Positions 1 through 9,000 are shown, counted from the first letter of the stretch. The stretch is 21,287 bases of DNA from JBBIND01 sp037444075 (GCA_037444075.1 JBBIND010000076.1:1-21287), one strand, 5' to 3'. Numbers and translations are program-made. The notes: generated from the letters alone by a model not told the origin.

Positions 1-2
1 AC

Positions 3-611
3 AGGGACCCGGAGTGGACCCACGATCAAGGCTACACAAACCTGTTCAACGGCAAGGACCTCAGCGGCTGGCTGGTAGTGCTGAAGTCCGGAGACCAGGC
101 GCGCCGTTTTCGCCCGAATGAGGTCGATCAACAATCCACTTTCTTCGTGCAGGACGGGATGTTAATGACCACCGGAACGCCAAACGGCTACGTGCGCACG
201 GAAGGCGTCTACGACAACTTCGTCTTCAGCGTGGACGTGCGTTTCACGCAAGCCGGCAACAGCGGCGTGCTCATTCACGTGCAGCGGGACGATGTCTGGC
301 CGCGAGGCATTGAATGCCAGTTGTACCAGGCCCACATGGGGCGCATCTTCCCTATTCAGGGCGCGACGCTCGAGGGCGGCGAGATGATTCACTCCGCCGC
401 CAAACCACCCGGAGAATGGAACACCTATCAGGTGTATTCCGAAGAAGGCCGAGTGGCGACCGTGCTGAACGGAGTCGTGGTGGGATTGGCCTCGAACGCG
501 AATCCTCGAGCCGGTTATATTTGCCTGCAGGCCGAAGGCGTTCCGGCCGAGTTCCGCAACATCAGGGTGCGCCGCCACACGCCCGCGCATCTGCTGCGCC
601 CCAAGCCTTAG
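3..611 (+). CDS. DUF1080 / 3-keto-disaccharide hydrolase domain protein (5' partial)
   Basis: The reading frame is open from base 3 and ends at TAG 609-611. The true start lies upstream of the window, so only the last ~202 residues are seen. The visible N-terminal stretch contains GYTNLFNGKDLSGW, the signature opening of the DUF1080 fold, so almost the whole domain is present. Further family features follow: a GVYDNFVFSVDVRF strand pair, NSGVLIHV, a GIECQLY segment and a closing AEFRNIRVR strand. DUF1080 proteins adopt a concanavalin-like jelly roll. They are usually exported and are abundant in Acidobacteria and Planctomycetes, where some members hydrolyse 3-keto-disaccharides. The substrate here cannot be told from sequence. 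A GTG at 78 could be mistaken for the start, but the domain clearly begins before it. The next gene starts 80 bp downstream on the same strand, with a stem-loop between them. Confidence 0.88.
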   Translation, partial: RDPEWTHDQGYTNLFNGKDLSGWLVVLKSGDQARRFRPNEVDQQSTFFVQDGMLMTTGTPNGYVRTEGVYDNFVFSVDVRFTQAGNSGVLIHVQRDDVWPRGIECQLYQAHMGRIFPIQGATLEGGEMIHSAAKPPGEWNTYQVYSEEGRVATVLNGVVVGLASNANPRAGYICLQAEGVPAEFRNIRVRRHTPAHLLRPKP

Positions 612-643
612 GAAGCGCGCAAGCATCCGCCGCAACGTCACGA

Positions 644-674
644 ATCAGGCCTGCATGGGGTCCCCGGGCCTGAT
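644..674 (+). terminator. Stem-loop between DUF1080 gene and APC permease, possible terminator
   Basis: ATCAGGCC (644-651) and GGCCTGAT (667-674) form a perfect 8-bp inverted repeat around a 15-nt loop. A pyrimidine-rich stretch (CTCTCTTTCTC) follows a few bases later. It lacks an uninterrupted T-run, so termination is plausible but not secure. It sits in the only gap between the two genes and overlaps the possible -10 box of the permease by one base. Confidence 0.4.
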
Positions 675-679
675 ATGCT
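674..679 (+). promoter_or_regulatory. Possible -10 box (TATGCT) for APC permease
   Basis: TATGCT lies 12 nt before the ATG at 692. That would give a leader of only about five or six bases with no Shine-Dalgarno sequence. No convincing -35 is visible. It fits the window-wide pattern of -10 boxes placed very close to start codons, but alone it is weak. Confidence 0.3.
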
Positions 680-691
680 ACTCTCTTTCTC

Positions 692-2071
692 ATGCCGGAA
701 GCACCTGAACCCACAATGCACCGCCGCTTAGGCGTGCTGAACGCGACATCCATCAACATGTCGAACATGGTCGGCATCGGGCCGTTCATCGCCGTGCCCC
801 TGATTCTGGCCACCTTAGGAGGTCCGCACGCCAATCTGGCCTGGCTCGTCGGGGTGCTGATAGCACTCTGCGACGGCCTGGTGGTGGCGGAATTGGGAGC
901 CGCGTTGCCGGCTTCCGGAGGAACCTACGTGTTCCTGCGGGAGGGGTTCGGGCCGCGCAAACTGGGCCGCATGCTGGCGTTCCTGTTCGTGTGGCAGCTG
1001 CTGTTCGCCGGACCGCTGGAAATCGCCAGCGGCAACATCGGCCTGGTGCAGTATCTCAAGGTCTTCTGGCCGACGATGACAGAGATGCAGATGAAGTTCA
1101 CGGCGGCCGGCATCGGCGTGTTCCTGATCTTTGCGCTCTACCGCAAGATCACTGACATTGCCAAGATCATGCTCGTCCTGTGGGTGACCATGATTTTCAC
1201 CACCGGTTGGGCCATCGTCAGCAGCCTGTTGAACTTCAACCCGGCCATGGCGTTCGACGTTCCGCCGGATGCCTGGCGCTTCAACCTGGACTTCCTGCAA
1301 GGCTTGGGACAGGGCACCGCCAATGTTTTGTACCTGTACCTGGGCTACTATCAGGTCTGCTATCTGGGCGCTGAAGTCAAGACTCCCGGCAAAACCATTC
1401 CGAAGGCGGTGGTCTACTCCATTATCGGCGTCACCATAATTGACGTTTCCATGTCGCTGGGCTTCATTGGCGTTGTGCCGTGGAAGGAAGCCATGGTGTC
1501 GGAGAACGTCGGGGCGGCGGTGATGAGCCAGGCCTTCGGGCCATGGGCGGGCAAACTGCTGGCAGCCCTTATCGTGGTCACAGCGTTCGCGTCGATTTAC
1601 GCGCTCCTGCTCGGTTACTCGAGGGTGCCCTATGCGGCTGCGAAGGACGGCGTGTTCTTCCGCTGGTTCGGCGAACTCCACCAGACCAAGGAATTCCCGC
1701 ACCGCTCCCTGTTGCTGGTGGGCGCCGGCGCGATCATCTCCAGTTTCTTCTCGCTTCAGGACGTGATCCTCGCGCTCATGGCAGCCCGCATCCTGATCCA
1801 GTTCAACGCGCAAGTAGTGGCCCTGTTCCTGATACGCGCCAGGCGGCCGGACATCGACCGGCCCTTCAAGCTCTGGCTGTACCCCTTGCCACCGCTGGTT
1901 TCCCTGGCAGGCTATCTTTACGTATTCTCCTCGCTCGGCCTCAAGTTCATCCTGTTCGGGCTGATGACGCTGGGAATCGGAATAGCCGGGTACCTGATTG
2001 TGGCCCGAAAGCAGCGCCAATGGCCTTTTGCCTTGAAGGATGCTGCCTCCGGGGAAGGGGTTCTGCAATAA
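692..2071 (+). CDS. APC-family amino acid permease
   Basis: A 459-residue, strongly hydrophobic protein with about 12 predicted membrane segments, the usual size for the APC superfamily. The first membrane segment carries the unwound GIGPF motif (residues 28-32) that binds the substrate carboxylate/amine in LeuT-fold APC transporters. A conserved ELGAALPASGGTYVFL stretch follows at the TM2/TM3 region, and GYYQVCYLGAEVKTPGKTIP matches the TM6 and following cytoplasmic loop of amino acid/polyamine permeases. It should import or exchange amino acids at the inner membrane; the specific substrate cannot be read. ATG 692 is the first start in frame after the stem-loop, with no clear Shine-Dalgarno sequence. 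A second ATG at 716 is possible and would remove eight residues. The gene converges on the secreted-protein gene ending at 2168. Confidence 0.9.
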   Translation: MPEAPEPTMHRRLGVLNATSINMSNMVGIGPFIAVPLILATLGGPHANLAWLVGVLIALCDGLVVAELGAALPASGGTYVFLREGFGPRKLGRMLAFLFVWQLLFAGPLEIASGNIGLVQYLKVFWPTMTEMQMKFTAAGIGVFLIFALYRKITDIAKIMLVLWVTMIFTTGWAIVSSLLNFNPAMAFDVPPDAWRFNLDFLQGLGQGTANVLYLYLGYYQVCYLGAEVKTPGKTIPKAVVYSIIGVTIIDVSMSLGFIGVVPWKEAMVSENVGAAVMSQAFGPWAGKLLAALIVVTAFASIYALLLGYSRVPYAAAKDGVFFRWFGELHQTKEFPHRSLLLVGAGAIISSFFSLQDVILALMAARILIQFNAQVVALFLIRARRPDIDRPFKLWLYPLPPLVSLAGYLYVFSSLGLKFILFGLMTLGIGIAGYLIVARKQRQWPFALKDAASGEGVLQ

Positions 2072-2076
2072 CGCGC

Positions 2077-2099
2077 CGCGCCCTCTCAATGGGGGCGCG
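2077..2099 (+). terminator. GC-rich stem-loop after APC permease
   Basis: CGCGCCC (2077-2083) pairs with GGGCGCG (2093-2099) around a nine-base loop, six bases after the permease stop codon. There is no T-tract on the + strand, so it is not a classical intrinsic terminator. It may protect the mRNA 3' end or slow transcription. Confidence 0.3.
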
Positions 2100-2167
2100 A
2101 TGCAAGTATGGTTTCGGTCCGCACAGCGGGCAGGGTCGCCTTTACGCCGATCGTTTGAGCGGTGAAC

Positions 2168-2833
2168 TCAGGGCGCAGTCTGCCCGCTGATCTTCACGGC
2201 GCGGAACTCGCCCAGATCAAAGAAGCTGCCGAGGCCTACTCTGCCCGCCCCGGAGCTTGGATCCGCGGCGTGCATCGACGGCGAAGTCGCGCCATCCACC
2301 CACACATCCACGCGCCCTGAGGAGCCGTCGAACACCAGTTTGACCTTGTGCCAGTGTTCGCCGGTGAGCGTAGCCGGACCTTCCAGGGAACTGATGCGCA
2401 CACGGTCTCCACCGCGCACCTGAAAGATGCCGTTGTGGTGCGGCGCCTCGCGGCCGGTGTCCACGGAAAGATGAGCGTAATTGAAATCATCGGCGTGCCG
2501 GTATCCGTAGACGATGATGAGCGAGGTCCTGCGGTTGCGCGCCTCGGCTGGCTCTTTGCGGACTTCGGCCTCCACCGTGACTTTATGGAAGGCGGGCGTG
2601 TCGGCCAAAGCGAACTGCGTGGGCCGGCGCGGCTGCAGCGATGGGCGGGGAACCAGCAGGCGCAGCGTTTCCGGGCCGTCGCCGCGGTGCAGGCTCCAGT
2701 CAGCCGCAATGGGCAGGCGCCACTGGTGGCCGAATGCCTGGACAAGACCCTCTGCGCCGGACGCCGCTCCTGCAATCCAGCAGAAGATCAGCAGCCTGAC
2801 GTAGGTGGGGTTACGACACGGTAGAACCTGCAT
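2168..2833 (-). CDS. Secreted concanavalin-like (LamG/DUF1080-like) protein
   Basis: A 221-residue protein with an N-terminal signal peptide: basic start, hydrophobic core LLIFCWIAG and a likely cleavage after AASGA. The mature part reads like a concanavalin A-type jelly roll: FHKVTVEAEVR, LIIVYGYRHADDFNYAHLS, HHNGIFQVRGGDRV, HWHKVKLVFDG, GRVDVWVDG and a closing GEFRAVKISG strand. This is the pattern of LamG and DUF1080 domains, so sugar or polymer binding in the periplasm is likely; no catalytic residues can be assigned. The start was placed at ATG 2833 because AGGAGG lies just upstream. A GTG at 2845 in the same frame would add four residues but has no such site. It begins 28 bp after the S24 peptidase gene and is probably the last gene of that operon. 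Confidence 0.72.
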   Translation of the reverse strand: MQVLPCRNPTYVRLLIFCWIAGAASGAEGLVQAFGHQWRLPIAADWSLHRGDGPETLRLLVPRPSLQPRRPTQFALADTPAFHKVTVEAEVRKEPAEARNRRTSLIIVYGYRHADDFNYAHLSVDTGREAPHHNGIFQVRGGDRVRISSLEGPATLTGEHWHKVKLVFDGSSGRVDVWVDGATSPSMHAADPSSGAGRVGLGSFFDLGEFRAVKISGQTAP

Positions 2834-2836
2834 TTG

Positions 2837-2842
2837 CCTCCT
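2837..2842 (-). promoter_or_regulatory. Shine-Dalgarno AGGAGG that favours the ATG start at 2833
   Basis: A perfect AGGAGG on the minus strand, three bases from ATG 2833. The spacing is shorter than usual. It overlaps the codons after the alternative GTG 2845, which argues against that upstream start. Confidence 0.55.
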
Positions 2843-2861
2843 CACGGCAGTGCGTTCCAGC

Positions 2862-3686
2862 TTAGACGTCAGTGTACGCTCCCGCGGAACCCAATACGCG
2901 GATGAACTCCGCCAAAACCCTGCACTGATGTCCTTCGAGAATCTCCCAAGCCTCGAACTCCGGGTTGAGCGGCTCCAGCTTGACCCAGGCGTGCTCCCAG
3001 CCGCCTTCCACCGGGCGCTTCAGGCTGCGGTAACGCTTCACGGTATAACGTTCGCCGCCCTCGGCTGACTCGGCCAGGTTCTCCACCAGGACTAGCTTGC
3101 CCTCGCGAGATCCCACGAGGTTATGGCGGAAAACGCAGTAGCTTCCGTCGGGGATGCGCGGCTCCATGGACTTGCCCACGACCTGGGCGACAAACATGTC
3201 CTCCGTCAAGCGCAGATTGGCGGGCGCCTCGACCCAGCCTTGCTCTTCCACCGCCATCAGGTCGCCGAAGCGGCCGGCCGCGGCCCGGCAGGAATAGAGA
3301 GGCAGGTGTGTGCGGAAGCGCAGCACGGTGGGTTGCACGTTTTGCCGGTAAATACGTGCCAGAGTCGATTCAAAGTCCGCCATCAGCACGGATTGGCGTG
3401 CCGAAATGCGAAGGACGTTGGAGAGAGTGTCCTCCAGCCGCGCAAGAAACTGCTCGGGCCCCACTTCGCTCAACTGCGCGCGCAAATCGTCCTCCACCAG
3501 GCTGAGTACTTCCGCGTCGTCGGGCTCGGCAATCTGGCTCCAATCCCGGCGAAGCCGCATCTCCAGCCGCCGCTCTTCAGGATCGTAGAGGAGAACCCCG
3601 GCCACCGTCTGCTCGCGCCCGGGCAACGCCACCTCGATCAGAGAGTATTGTGCATTGCGCGTTGTAATGATGTCGGCGGCCGGCAT
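2862..3686 (-). CDS. S24-family (LexA/UmuD-like) autoprotease with a non-HTH N-terminal domain
   Basis: A 274-residue protein from ATG 3686, which has GAGGAG nine bases upstream. A GTG at 3716 would add ten residues but lacks a ribosome site. The C-terminal half (about residues 125-265) is a clear S24 peptidase: an Ala-Gly cleavage site in SCRAAAGRF (A137-G138), the catalytic serine in VVGKSMEPRIPDG (S173) and the catalytic lysine in YTVKRY (K217). The G-to-Ser and Ser-to-Lys spacings (35 and 44) resemble LexA and UmuD. The N-terminal ~125 residues contain no helix-turn-helix. They show QYSLIEVALPGREQ, AGVLLYDPEERRLEMRLR and a following helical region, vaguely like DUF3037; that resemblance is my inference. 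It is therefore not an ordinary LexA. It sits between a VWFA gene and a secreted ConA-like gene, probably in one operon. Confidence 0.82.
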   Translation of the reverse strand: MPAADIITTRNAQYSLIEVALPGREQTVAGVLLYDPEERRLEMRLRRDWSQIAEPDDAEVLSLVEDDLRAQLSEVGPEQFLARLEDTLSNVLRISARQSVLMADFESTLARIYRQNVQPTVLRFRTHLPLYSCRAAAGRFGDLMAVEEQGWVEAPANLRLTEDMFVAQVVGKSMEPRIPDGSYCVFRHNLVGSREGKLVLVENLAESAEGGERYTVKRYRSLKRPVEGGWEHAWVKLEPLNPEFEAWEILEGHQCRVLAEFIRVLGSAGAYTDV

Positions 3687-3695
3687 ACCCGCTTG

Positions 3696-3701
3696 CTCCT
3701 C
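3696..3701 (-). promoter_or_regulatory. Shine-Dalgarno GAGGAG for the S24 peptidase
   Basis: GAGGAG on the minus strand, nine bases before ATG 3686. It supports that start over the GTG at 3716, whose upstream sequence is AT-rich without a purine box. Confidence 0.5.
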
Positions 3702-3745
3702 GGAGGATGCACTCACTGATTGTATCGGCCCGAAAGGCCCCTTGC

Positions 3746-4777
3746 TTAGGGCCGGTTGGGATAATACCCGTCCCGGTGGCGGATCTTGACGCTGGGCAGA
3801 TTCACTTCGACACGGATGCGCCGGAATACGCGGCCAGTGTCGGACTCATCCGGCACGTAACGCAGGATGTATTGCGTGGTGATTTCACCAGCCACGGAAG
3901 CGATGGCCCGGAACATCCCGCTGGCTATTTCCGCCGCGTAGCCGCCCGTGCCAACCGTGATGGCATAGTTGCCGGCGTCAGAGGGTTTGGAAAGATAGCC
4001 TGAGATATCCTTGTACAGGCCCTGCAGCGGATATTCGACACGGCCGCCCGTTGCCTCGGCCAGACGCAACAGGTTCTTCTCGCCCTCCGCATTGAACCCA
4101 AAGGCAACCGTGCTCACGCCATAGATGGTCACCAGGTTCCGCTGCGCCAGTTCCAGAACTTCCTCCAACCCCTTCGTGCTGGCGTTGTCGTGCCCGTCGC
4201 CGATCACTACGAGTACGCGGCGCGGCTCGATGGGCTCGCCCTTCACCAATTCCCGGCGCGTCAAAGCCATGTAAATGGCGTCAAACAGGGCAGCCCCCCC
4301 GCCGGGTTTCATCTTGCGGATCCGGTCGACGATTCTCTGCGGATCAGGCGTCGTATTGACCAGCAGTTCGGCATCATTGCCGTAAGAGACCAGGTAGCCG
4401 CTGAACCGGCCGCGCTCGTCGTCCGGCATCAACGCGAGGACCAGTTCCATGGCCGCTTCCTGGTAGACCTTCCAGTGCAAGCGGCTGGCGTTGCTCATGT
4501 CAATGAGGAAACCCACCACGACGGGCTGATTGCGCTCACGGCTGAAGTATTTGATATTCTGCTCTCTGCCTTCGTCGAAAATGCGGAAGTCGCTCGCCTC
4601 CAGGTTCGAGACGAACCGGTTTTCGTGATCCGTAACCGTAACCGGGACAATCACTTCGTCCACCTGGACACGGATCTGTCCGGGCACCGGTTCCGCCGGA
4701 GACTGCCCGAGGGCAACCGGGACAGAAACGGCGGCCAGCCACACAAACAGCGCTACGGAAAATAGGTGGCCCCGCAT
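3746..4777 (-). CDS. VWFA-related protein of the acidobacterial type, secreted, degenerate MIDAS
   Basis: A 343-residue protein with a signal peptide (core LFSVALFVWLAAVSVPVALG, cleavage near residue 24). The N-terminal segment IRVQVDEVIVPVTVTD...LEASDFRIFDEG is the hallmark of the acidobacterial VWFA family (TIGR03436-like), followed by a von Willebrand A fold: VVVGFLIDMS, GGAALFDAIY, RVLVVIGDGHDN. The metal site looks eroded. The usual DxSxS reads D93-M-S95-N-A97, and the usual threonine of GGTALYDA is alanine (A162). Asp194 of the third loop is kept. A divalent-metal ligand site may therefore be weak or absent. ATG 4777 is chosen because GAGG lies eight bases upstream; a GTG at 4795 is the alternative. 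It is the first gene of the operon with the S24 peptidase, 59 bp apart, and is divergent from the RND efflux genes. Confidence 0.88.
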   Translation of the reverse strand: MRGHLFSVALFVWLAAVSVPVALGQSPAEPVPGQIRVQVDEVIVPVTVTDHENRFVSNLEASDFRIFDEGREQNIKYFSRERNQPVVVGFLIDMSNASRLHWKVYQEAAMELVLALMPDDERGRFSGYLVSYGNDAELLVNTTPDPQRIVDRIRKMKPGGGAALFDAIYMALTRRELVKGEPIEPRRVLVVIGDGHDNASTKGLEEVLELAQRNLVTIYGVSTVAFGFNAEGEKNLLRLAEATGGRVEYPLQGLYKDISGYLSKPSDAGNYAITVGTGGYAAEIASGMFRAIASVAGEITTQYILRYVPDESDTGRVFRRIRVEVNLPSVKIRHRDGYYPNRP

Positions 4778-4796
4778 TTTTCTTGCCTCAGTCACG

Positions 4797-4826
4797 ATTA
4801 TAAACCAGTGCCCTCCGCGTGGTCAG
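4797..4826 (-). promoter_or_regulatory. Sigma70-type promoter for the VWFA/S24/ConA operon
   Basis: On the minus strand CTGACC (4821-4826) and a perfect TATAAT (4797-4802) are separated by 18 bp. Transcription would begin near 4790, giving a short leader that still contains the GAGG ribosome site (4786-4789) before ATG 4777. Confidence 0.5.
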
Positions 4827-4907
4827 CCAGGCCTTACAATGGTAGTGCGTAACCAAACTGTAGCTGAACATCGCCTTTTCAAAATCCAAGCAGGTTCCTA
4901 AACCTTC

Positions 4908-6080
4908 ATGAAGCGAACACTTATCGTTATAGCCATCATGGCGCTAGCGGGACTGGGCGCCTGGCGCCTGCGCCAGAGCGGGCAGGAGGAAGCCGCCGCC
5001 AAGTCCGCCCCGCGCGGGCCCGTTTCGCGCCAGGTCACAGTGGACCTGGCTAAAGTGGAAACCGGGTCGATTCAGGAGCAGATCCTCATCACGGGAGCCC
5101 TGAAACCGAAGGAGCAAGTGGACGTCACGGTGAAGGCGCCGGGCCGCGTGGAGAAGATCCTGGTGCATGTGGGCGATTCCGTGAAGGTGGGCGACCTGAT
5201 CGCTGAACTTGAGCAGGAGGAGCTGAAACAGCAGGTGAACCGAGCGCAGGCCTCGCTTTCGGTCAGCCGCGCCGCATTGACGCAGCGCGAGGCGGAACTC
5301 TCTAACGCGGAGGCCAATCTCAAGCGAGCCGAAATGCTGATGAATGACGGCTTGATCTCCGCTCAGGACCTGGAGGCCCGCAAGACCGGCTATCAGGTGG
5401 TGCAGGCTCAAGTGAGGCTGTCACAAGCCCAGGTCAGGCAGGCGGAGGCGGAGCTGCGCGAGCTGAACATCCGGCTCGGGCATACCCAGATTTTTGCTCC
5501 CATACACGCCCGTGTTGCGCATCGTTACGTGGATGTGGGCGCACTCGTCAGCCCCAGTATTCCCATCGTGCGCCTGGTGAACCTGGACACCATGGTAACG
5601 GCCGCGAGTGTACCGGAGCGCGAAGTCGGCAAGCTAAGAGTCGGCAACCGGGCGACTGTCCGCGTGGACGCCTTCGGCAGCCAGTCTTTCCAAGGCAGAG
5701 TGGCTCGTATCTCTCCCGTGCTCGACGCCGCAACGCGCAGCGCCAACATCGAAATCGAAATAGCCAATCCCGGCGGTTTGCTGAAGGCGGAGATGTTCGC
5801 CCGCGTGGAATTGGATTTGGCCTCCACCCGCGAGACCACTTTGATACCGAGAGAAGCCCTCGTCTACAGGGGGCAGCAACCCGGAGTCTATTTGCTGGAA
5901 GACAACCAGCATGCCTTCGTCCCCATTGAAACCGGGCTGATGCAGGGGGAGAAGGTAGAAGTGCTGGGCGGTATCCAGCCAGGTAAGACCATCGTCGGCA
6001 GGGGGTCCTCCATGCTCGGCGAAGGAGACCGTGTTGTCATAGCCGGGCAGGAGCGAAAAGGCCGGGGCCCCGGCGAGTAG
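4908..6080 (+). CDS. RND efflux membrane fusion protein (HlyD/AcrA family)
   Basis: A 390-residue periplasmic adaptor. It has an N-terminal membrane anchor or signal (residues ~3-19, LIVIAIMALAGLGAW) and then a first lipoyl half (VDVTVKAPGRVEKILVHVGDSVKVGDLIAEL). A long alpha-helical hairpin rich in Ala, Glu and Gln follows (about residues 100-190, with ASLSVSRAALTQREAELSNA). Next come the second lipoyl half (LGHTQIFAPIHARVAHRYVDVGALV), a beta-barrel domain (VGNRATVRVDAF, FQGRVARISPVLD) and a membrane-proximal domain ending in GKTIVGRGSSML. It would link the pump encoded 14 bp downstream to an outer-membrane channel. No TolC-type channel gene is adjacent, so that part must come from elsewhere. 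The start codon has only a weak upstream AGG, so its exact position is less certain than the function. Confidence 0.9.
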   Translation: MKRTLIVIAIMALAGLGAWRLRQSGQEEAAAKSAPRGPVSRQVTVDLAKVETGSIQEQILITGALKPKEQVDVTVKAPGRVEKILVHVGDSVKVGDLIAELEQEELKQQVNRAQASLSVSRAALTQREAELSNAEANLKRAEMLMNDGLISAQDLEARKTGYQVVQAQVRLSQAQVRQAEAELRELNIRLGHTQIFAPIHARVAHRYVDVGALVSPSIPIVRLVNLDTMVTAASVPEREVGKLRVGNRATVRVDAFGSQSFQGRVARISPVLDAATRSANIEIEIANPGGLLKAEMFARVELDLASTRETTLIPREALVYRGQQPGVYLLEDNQHAFVPIETGLMQGEKVEVLGGIQPGKTIVGRGSSMLGEGDRVVIAGQERKGRGPGE

Positions 6081-6094
6081 AAAAGTCAAAGACC

Positions 6095-9000
6095 ATGAGC
6101 CTACCTGATTTCTCTATCCGACGGCCGGTTACCACGCTGATGGTGTGCCTGATCGCCATCCTGCTGGGTGTGATCGCCTTCGTCAAAATCCCGGTGGACC
6201 TGATGCCGGAAGTGGTGTTTCCAACGCTCACCGTTTCGACACGGTATCAAGGCGTGGCGCCGGAGGAGATGGAAACGCTGGTGACGCGGCCACTGGAGGA
6301 AGCCTTCAGCGCGGCGCCGGGCGTGGAGGAGATCACTTCATCGTCTTCGGAGAGCCAATCCTCCATCCGCATCAGTTTCGCCTATGGCTCAGACTTGGCG
6401 GAATCGGCCAACGAACTACGATCGCGTCTGGACCGCCGCCGTTCTGCCCTGCCGGAGGAAGTGGAACCGCCCGTTATCTACAAGTTCGACATCTCCCAGT
6501 TTCCGATCATGTTCCTGACGGTCGCTTCCAAGGACCTGGGACCAAAGGATCTGCGGCAGTTCATCGAAAAGAACCTCCAATACCGGTTCGAGCGTGTGGC
6601 AGGCGTCGCGCAAATTGCCGTGCGCGGTGGCTTGAGGCGTGAAATCCACGTCGACCTGGACTTGCGCAAGCTGCGGGCGCTGGATCTTTCCGTGGCGCGC
6701 GTGGTGCAAATCGTACGGCAGGAGAATCTGAACCGTCCGGTGGGTCCGGTGCGTGAAGGCCGGTTCGAGGTTCTGCTGCGCACTCAGGGCGAGTTGCAGC
6801 ACCTGGAACAGATGCGCAACATCGTGGTCACCACACGCAACAATGTGCCCATTCACTTGCGCGACATCGCTGAGGTGGCGGATTCGCATGAGGATGTACG
6901 CTACCTGGTGAGCGTGGATGGCGAACCGGCGTTGCGCCTGTTCGTTTACAAGCAATCGGGCGCCAACACGGTCAAAGTCTCCGACGGCGTCTGGGATGAG
7001 GTTGACCGGATCCACCGCGATTACCCCGGTATCCGCATCTCCACCACGGGCGACACAGCCGAGTTCATCAAATCATCCATCAACAACCTGGAGAGCGCCG
7101 CTTCCGTCGGCGCTGGTCTGGCCATCCTGGTGCTGATCTTCTTCCTGCGCAGCTTCGCCAGCACGCTGATCATCGGCATAGCCATTCCCATTGCGGTGAT
7201 CTCCACCTTCGCGCTGATGTACTTCAGCGGGTTCACGCTCAATACCATCTCGTTCGGTGGTTTGGCGCTGGGCGTGGGCATGCTGGTGGACAACTCCATC
7301 GTTGTGCTGGAGAACATCTTCCGGCACCGTGAGGAGGGCAAGCCCTTGCGCGTGGCAGCTGCTTTAGGCAGCAAAGAGGTCGCCACAGCCATCACGGCTT
7401 CCACCCTGACGACCCTGGCGGTCTTCGTGCCCGTGCTCTTCCTTACCGGGATATCAGGTCAGGCATTCAAGCAACTCGCCCTGGTGGTTTCCTTCGCCCT
7501 CTTCTGCTCGCTTCTGGTGTCGCTCACGGTGGTGCCGATGCTGTGCTCCCGGTTTCTGCCGAGTCCGGACAAAGCCAGAGGCCATCGGGGCGTCCTCGGT
7601 TTCTTCGAGAAGCGCATCAGCGCCCTGCTCGAAGGGATGACCGGTGGTTATGTGCGCCTGCTGCGATGGGCCATTACGCACCGCATCAGCGTGGTGATCA
7701 TCTCGGTGTTCTTCATGGGACTGGCCCTGTACCTGGTCCCGCTGATCGGCGTCGAACTTCAGCCCGAAGTGGATGAAGGTGAAGTCCGGGCCAGCGTCGA
7801 ACTGGAGCCCGGAACGCGGGTCGAAATCACCGACGCGGTCATGCACAAGCTGGCCCGTATTGCGCAGGAAAACGTGCCCGAAGCCAAGAACATCATGATT
7901 GAAAGCGGCGGCGGGAGTCCGTTCCGCGGAGGCGGACAACACCTCGGCGAGTTGAGACTGGCACTTGTCGAGCAGGCCGAACGCAGCCGGTCCTCCCGCG
8001 ATATCGCCAATGACCTGCGGGCGAAGATGCAGGCCGAGCCCGGCATGACCGTCCGCGTCCGCAGTGGCGGCGGCATGTTCAGCCGGATCAGCCGTATGGG
8101 AGCCGGCGACGGGGACCGTTTGGTGGTCGAAATTCGCGGGCATGACCTGGCGACTTTGGATCAGCTCGCGGAGAAAGTCAGAACGGCCATGGCGGCCGTG
8201 CCGGGCGTGGCCGACACCCAGCTGAGCAAGCAGCCCGGGACGCCCGAGATGCTGGTCTCCGTCGACCGTGCGAAAGCCTCCAGCATGGGCCTCAACGTCA
8301 CCGACGTGGCTGACACGCTGGAGACAGCCATCGGAGGACGGCGTGCGTCGATGTTCCGCCAGGAAGGCGACGAATTCGCCATTCTCGTTCGGCTGCAGGA
8401 AAAGGACCGTCTTGGCCTGGAACAGGTCGGGCAGATTCCTTTGAGCACACCTACCGGCCGCACGATTCCGGCGGAGAGCGTCGTGCAATTGCGGAGGCAA
8501 GAGGGACCGGTTTCGATCACGCGGGCGGATCAGCAGCGCGTGGTAGCAGTTTCAGGCACGGTCGCGGACAGGGACTTGGGCAGCATCGTGGATGACTTGG
8601 ATGAAGCTTTGCAGCAGATTCCGCGCCCGACGGGGTACGAGTTTGTCTACGGTGGCGAGTACGAAGAACAGCAGAAGGCTTTCCGGGAGTTGACCTTGGC
8701 TGCGTTGCTGGCCCTCGTGCTGGTCTACATGGTGATGGCTTCCCAATTCGAGTCGCTGCGCGATCCGTTCATCATCCTGTTCTCCATTCCGCTGGCAGCC
8801 ATCGGCGTGACCAGCGTCATGTTGCTGACCAAAACCGCTTTCAATATTCAGGGCTTCCTGGGTGTGATCGTCCTGGTCGGCATTGCGGTCAACAACGCCA
8901 TCGTGCTGATCGACTACACCAACCTGCTTCGCCGCGAGCATTCCATGCCGCTCCTGGACGCCGTTTTGCAAGCCGGCAGGAACCGTTTGCGCCCGATTCT

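Noticed and set aside
815..2089. Long open frame (424 codons) antisense to the APC permease
   Set aside because: Its peptide is rich in His, Gln, Glu and Arg with no recognisable fold, as expected from the complement of a GC-rich membrane-protein gene.
2125..2188. 9-bp inverted repeat AGCGGGCAG / CTGCCCGCT after the permease
   Set aside because: The second arm lies in the coding end of the ConA-like gene and the 46-base spacing is long; probably chance in GC-rich DNA.
7454..8500. Long open frame antisense to the RND pump
   Set aside because: It is a shadow of the pump codons; the composition is His/Asp/Gln-rich and no motif is visible.
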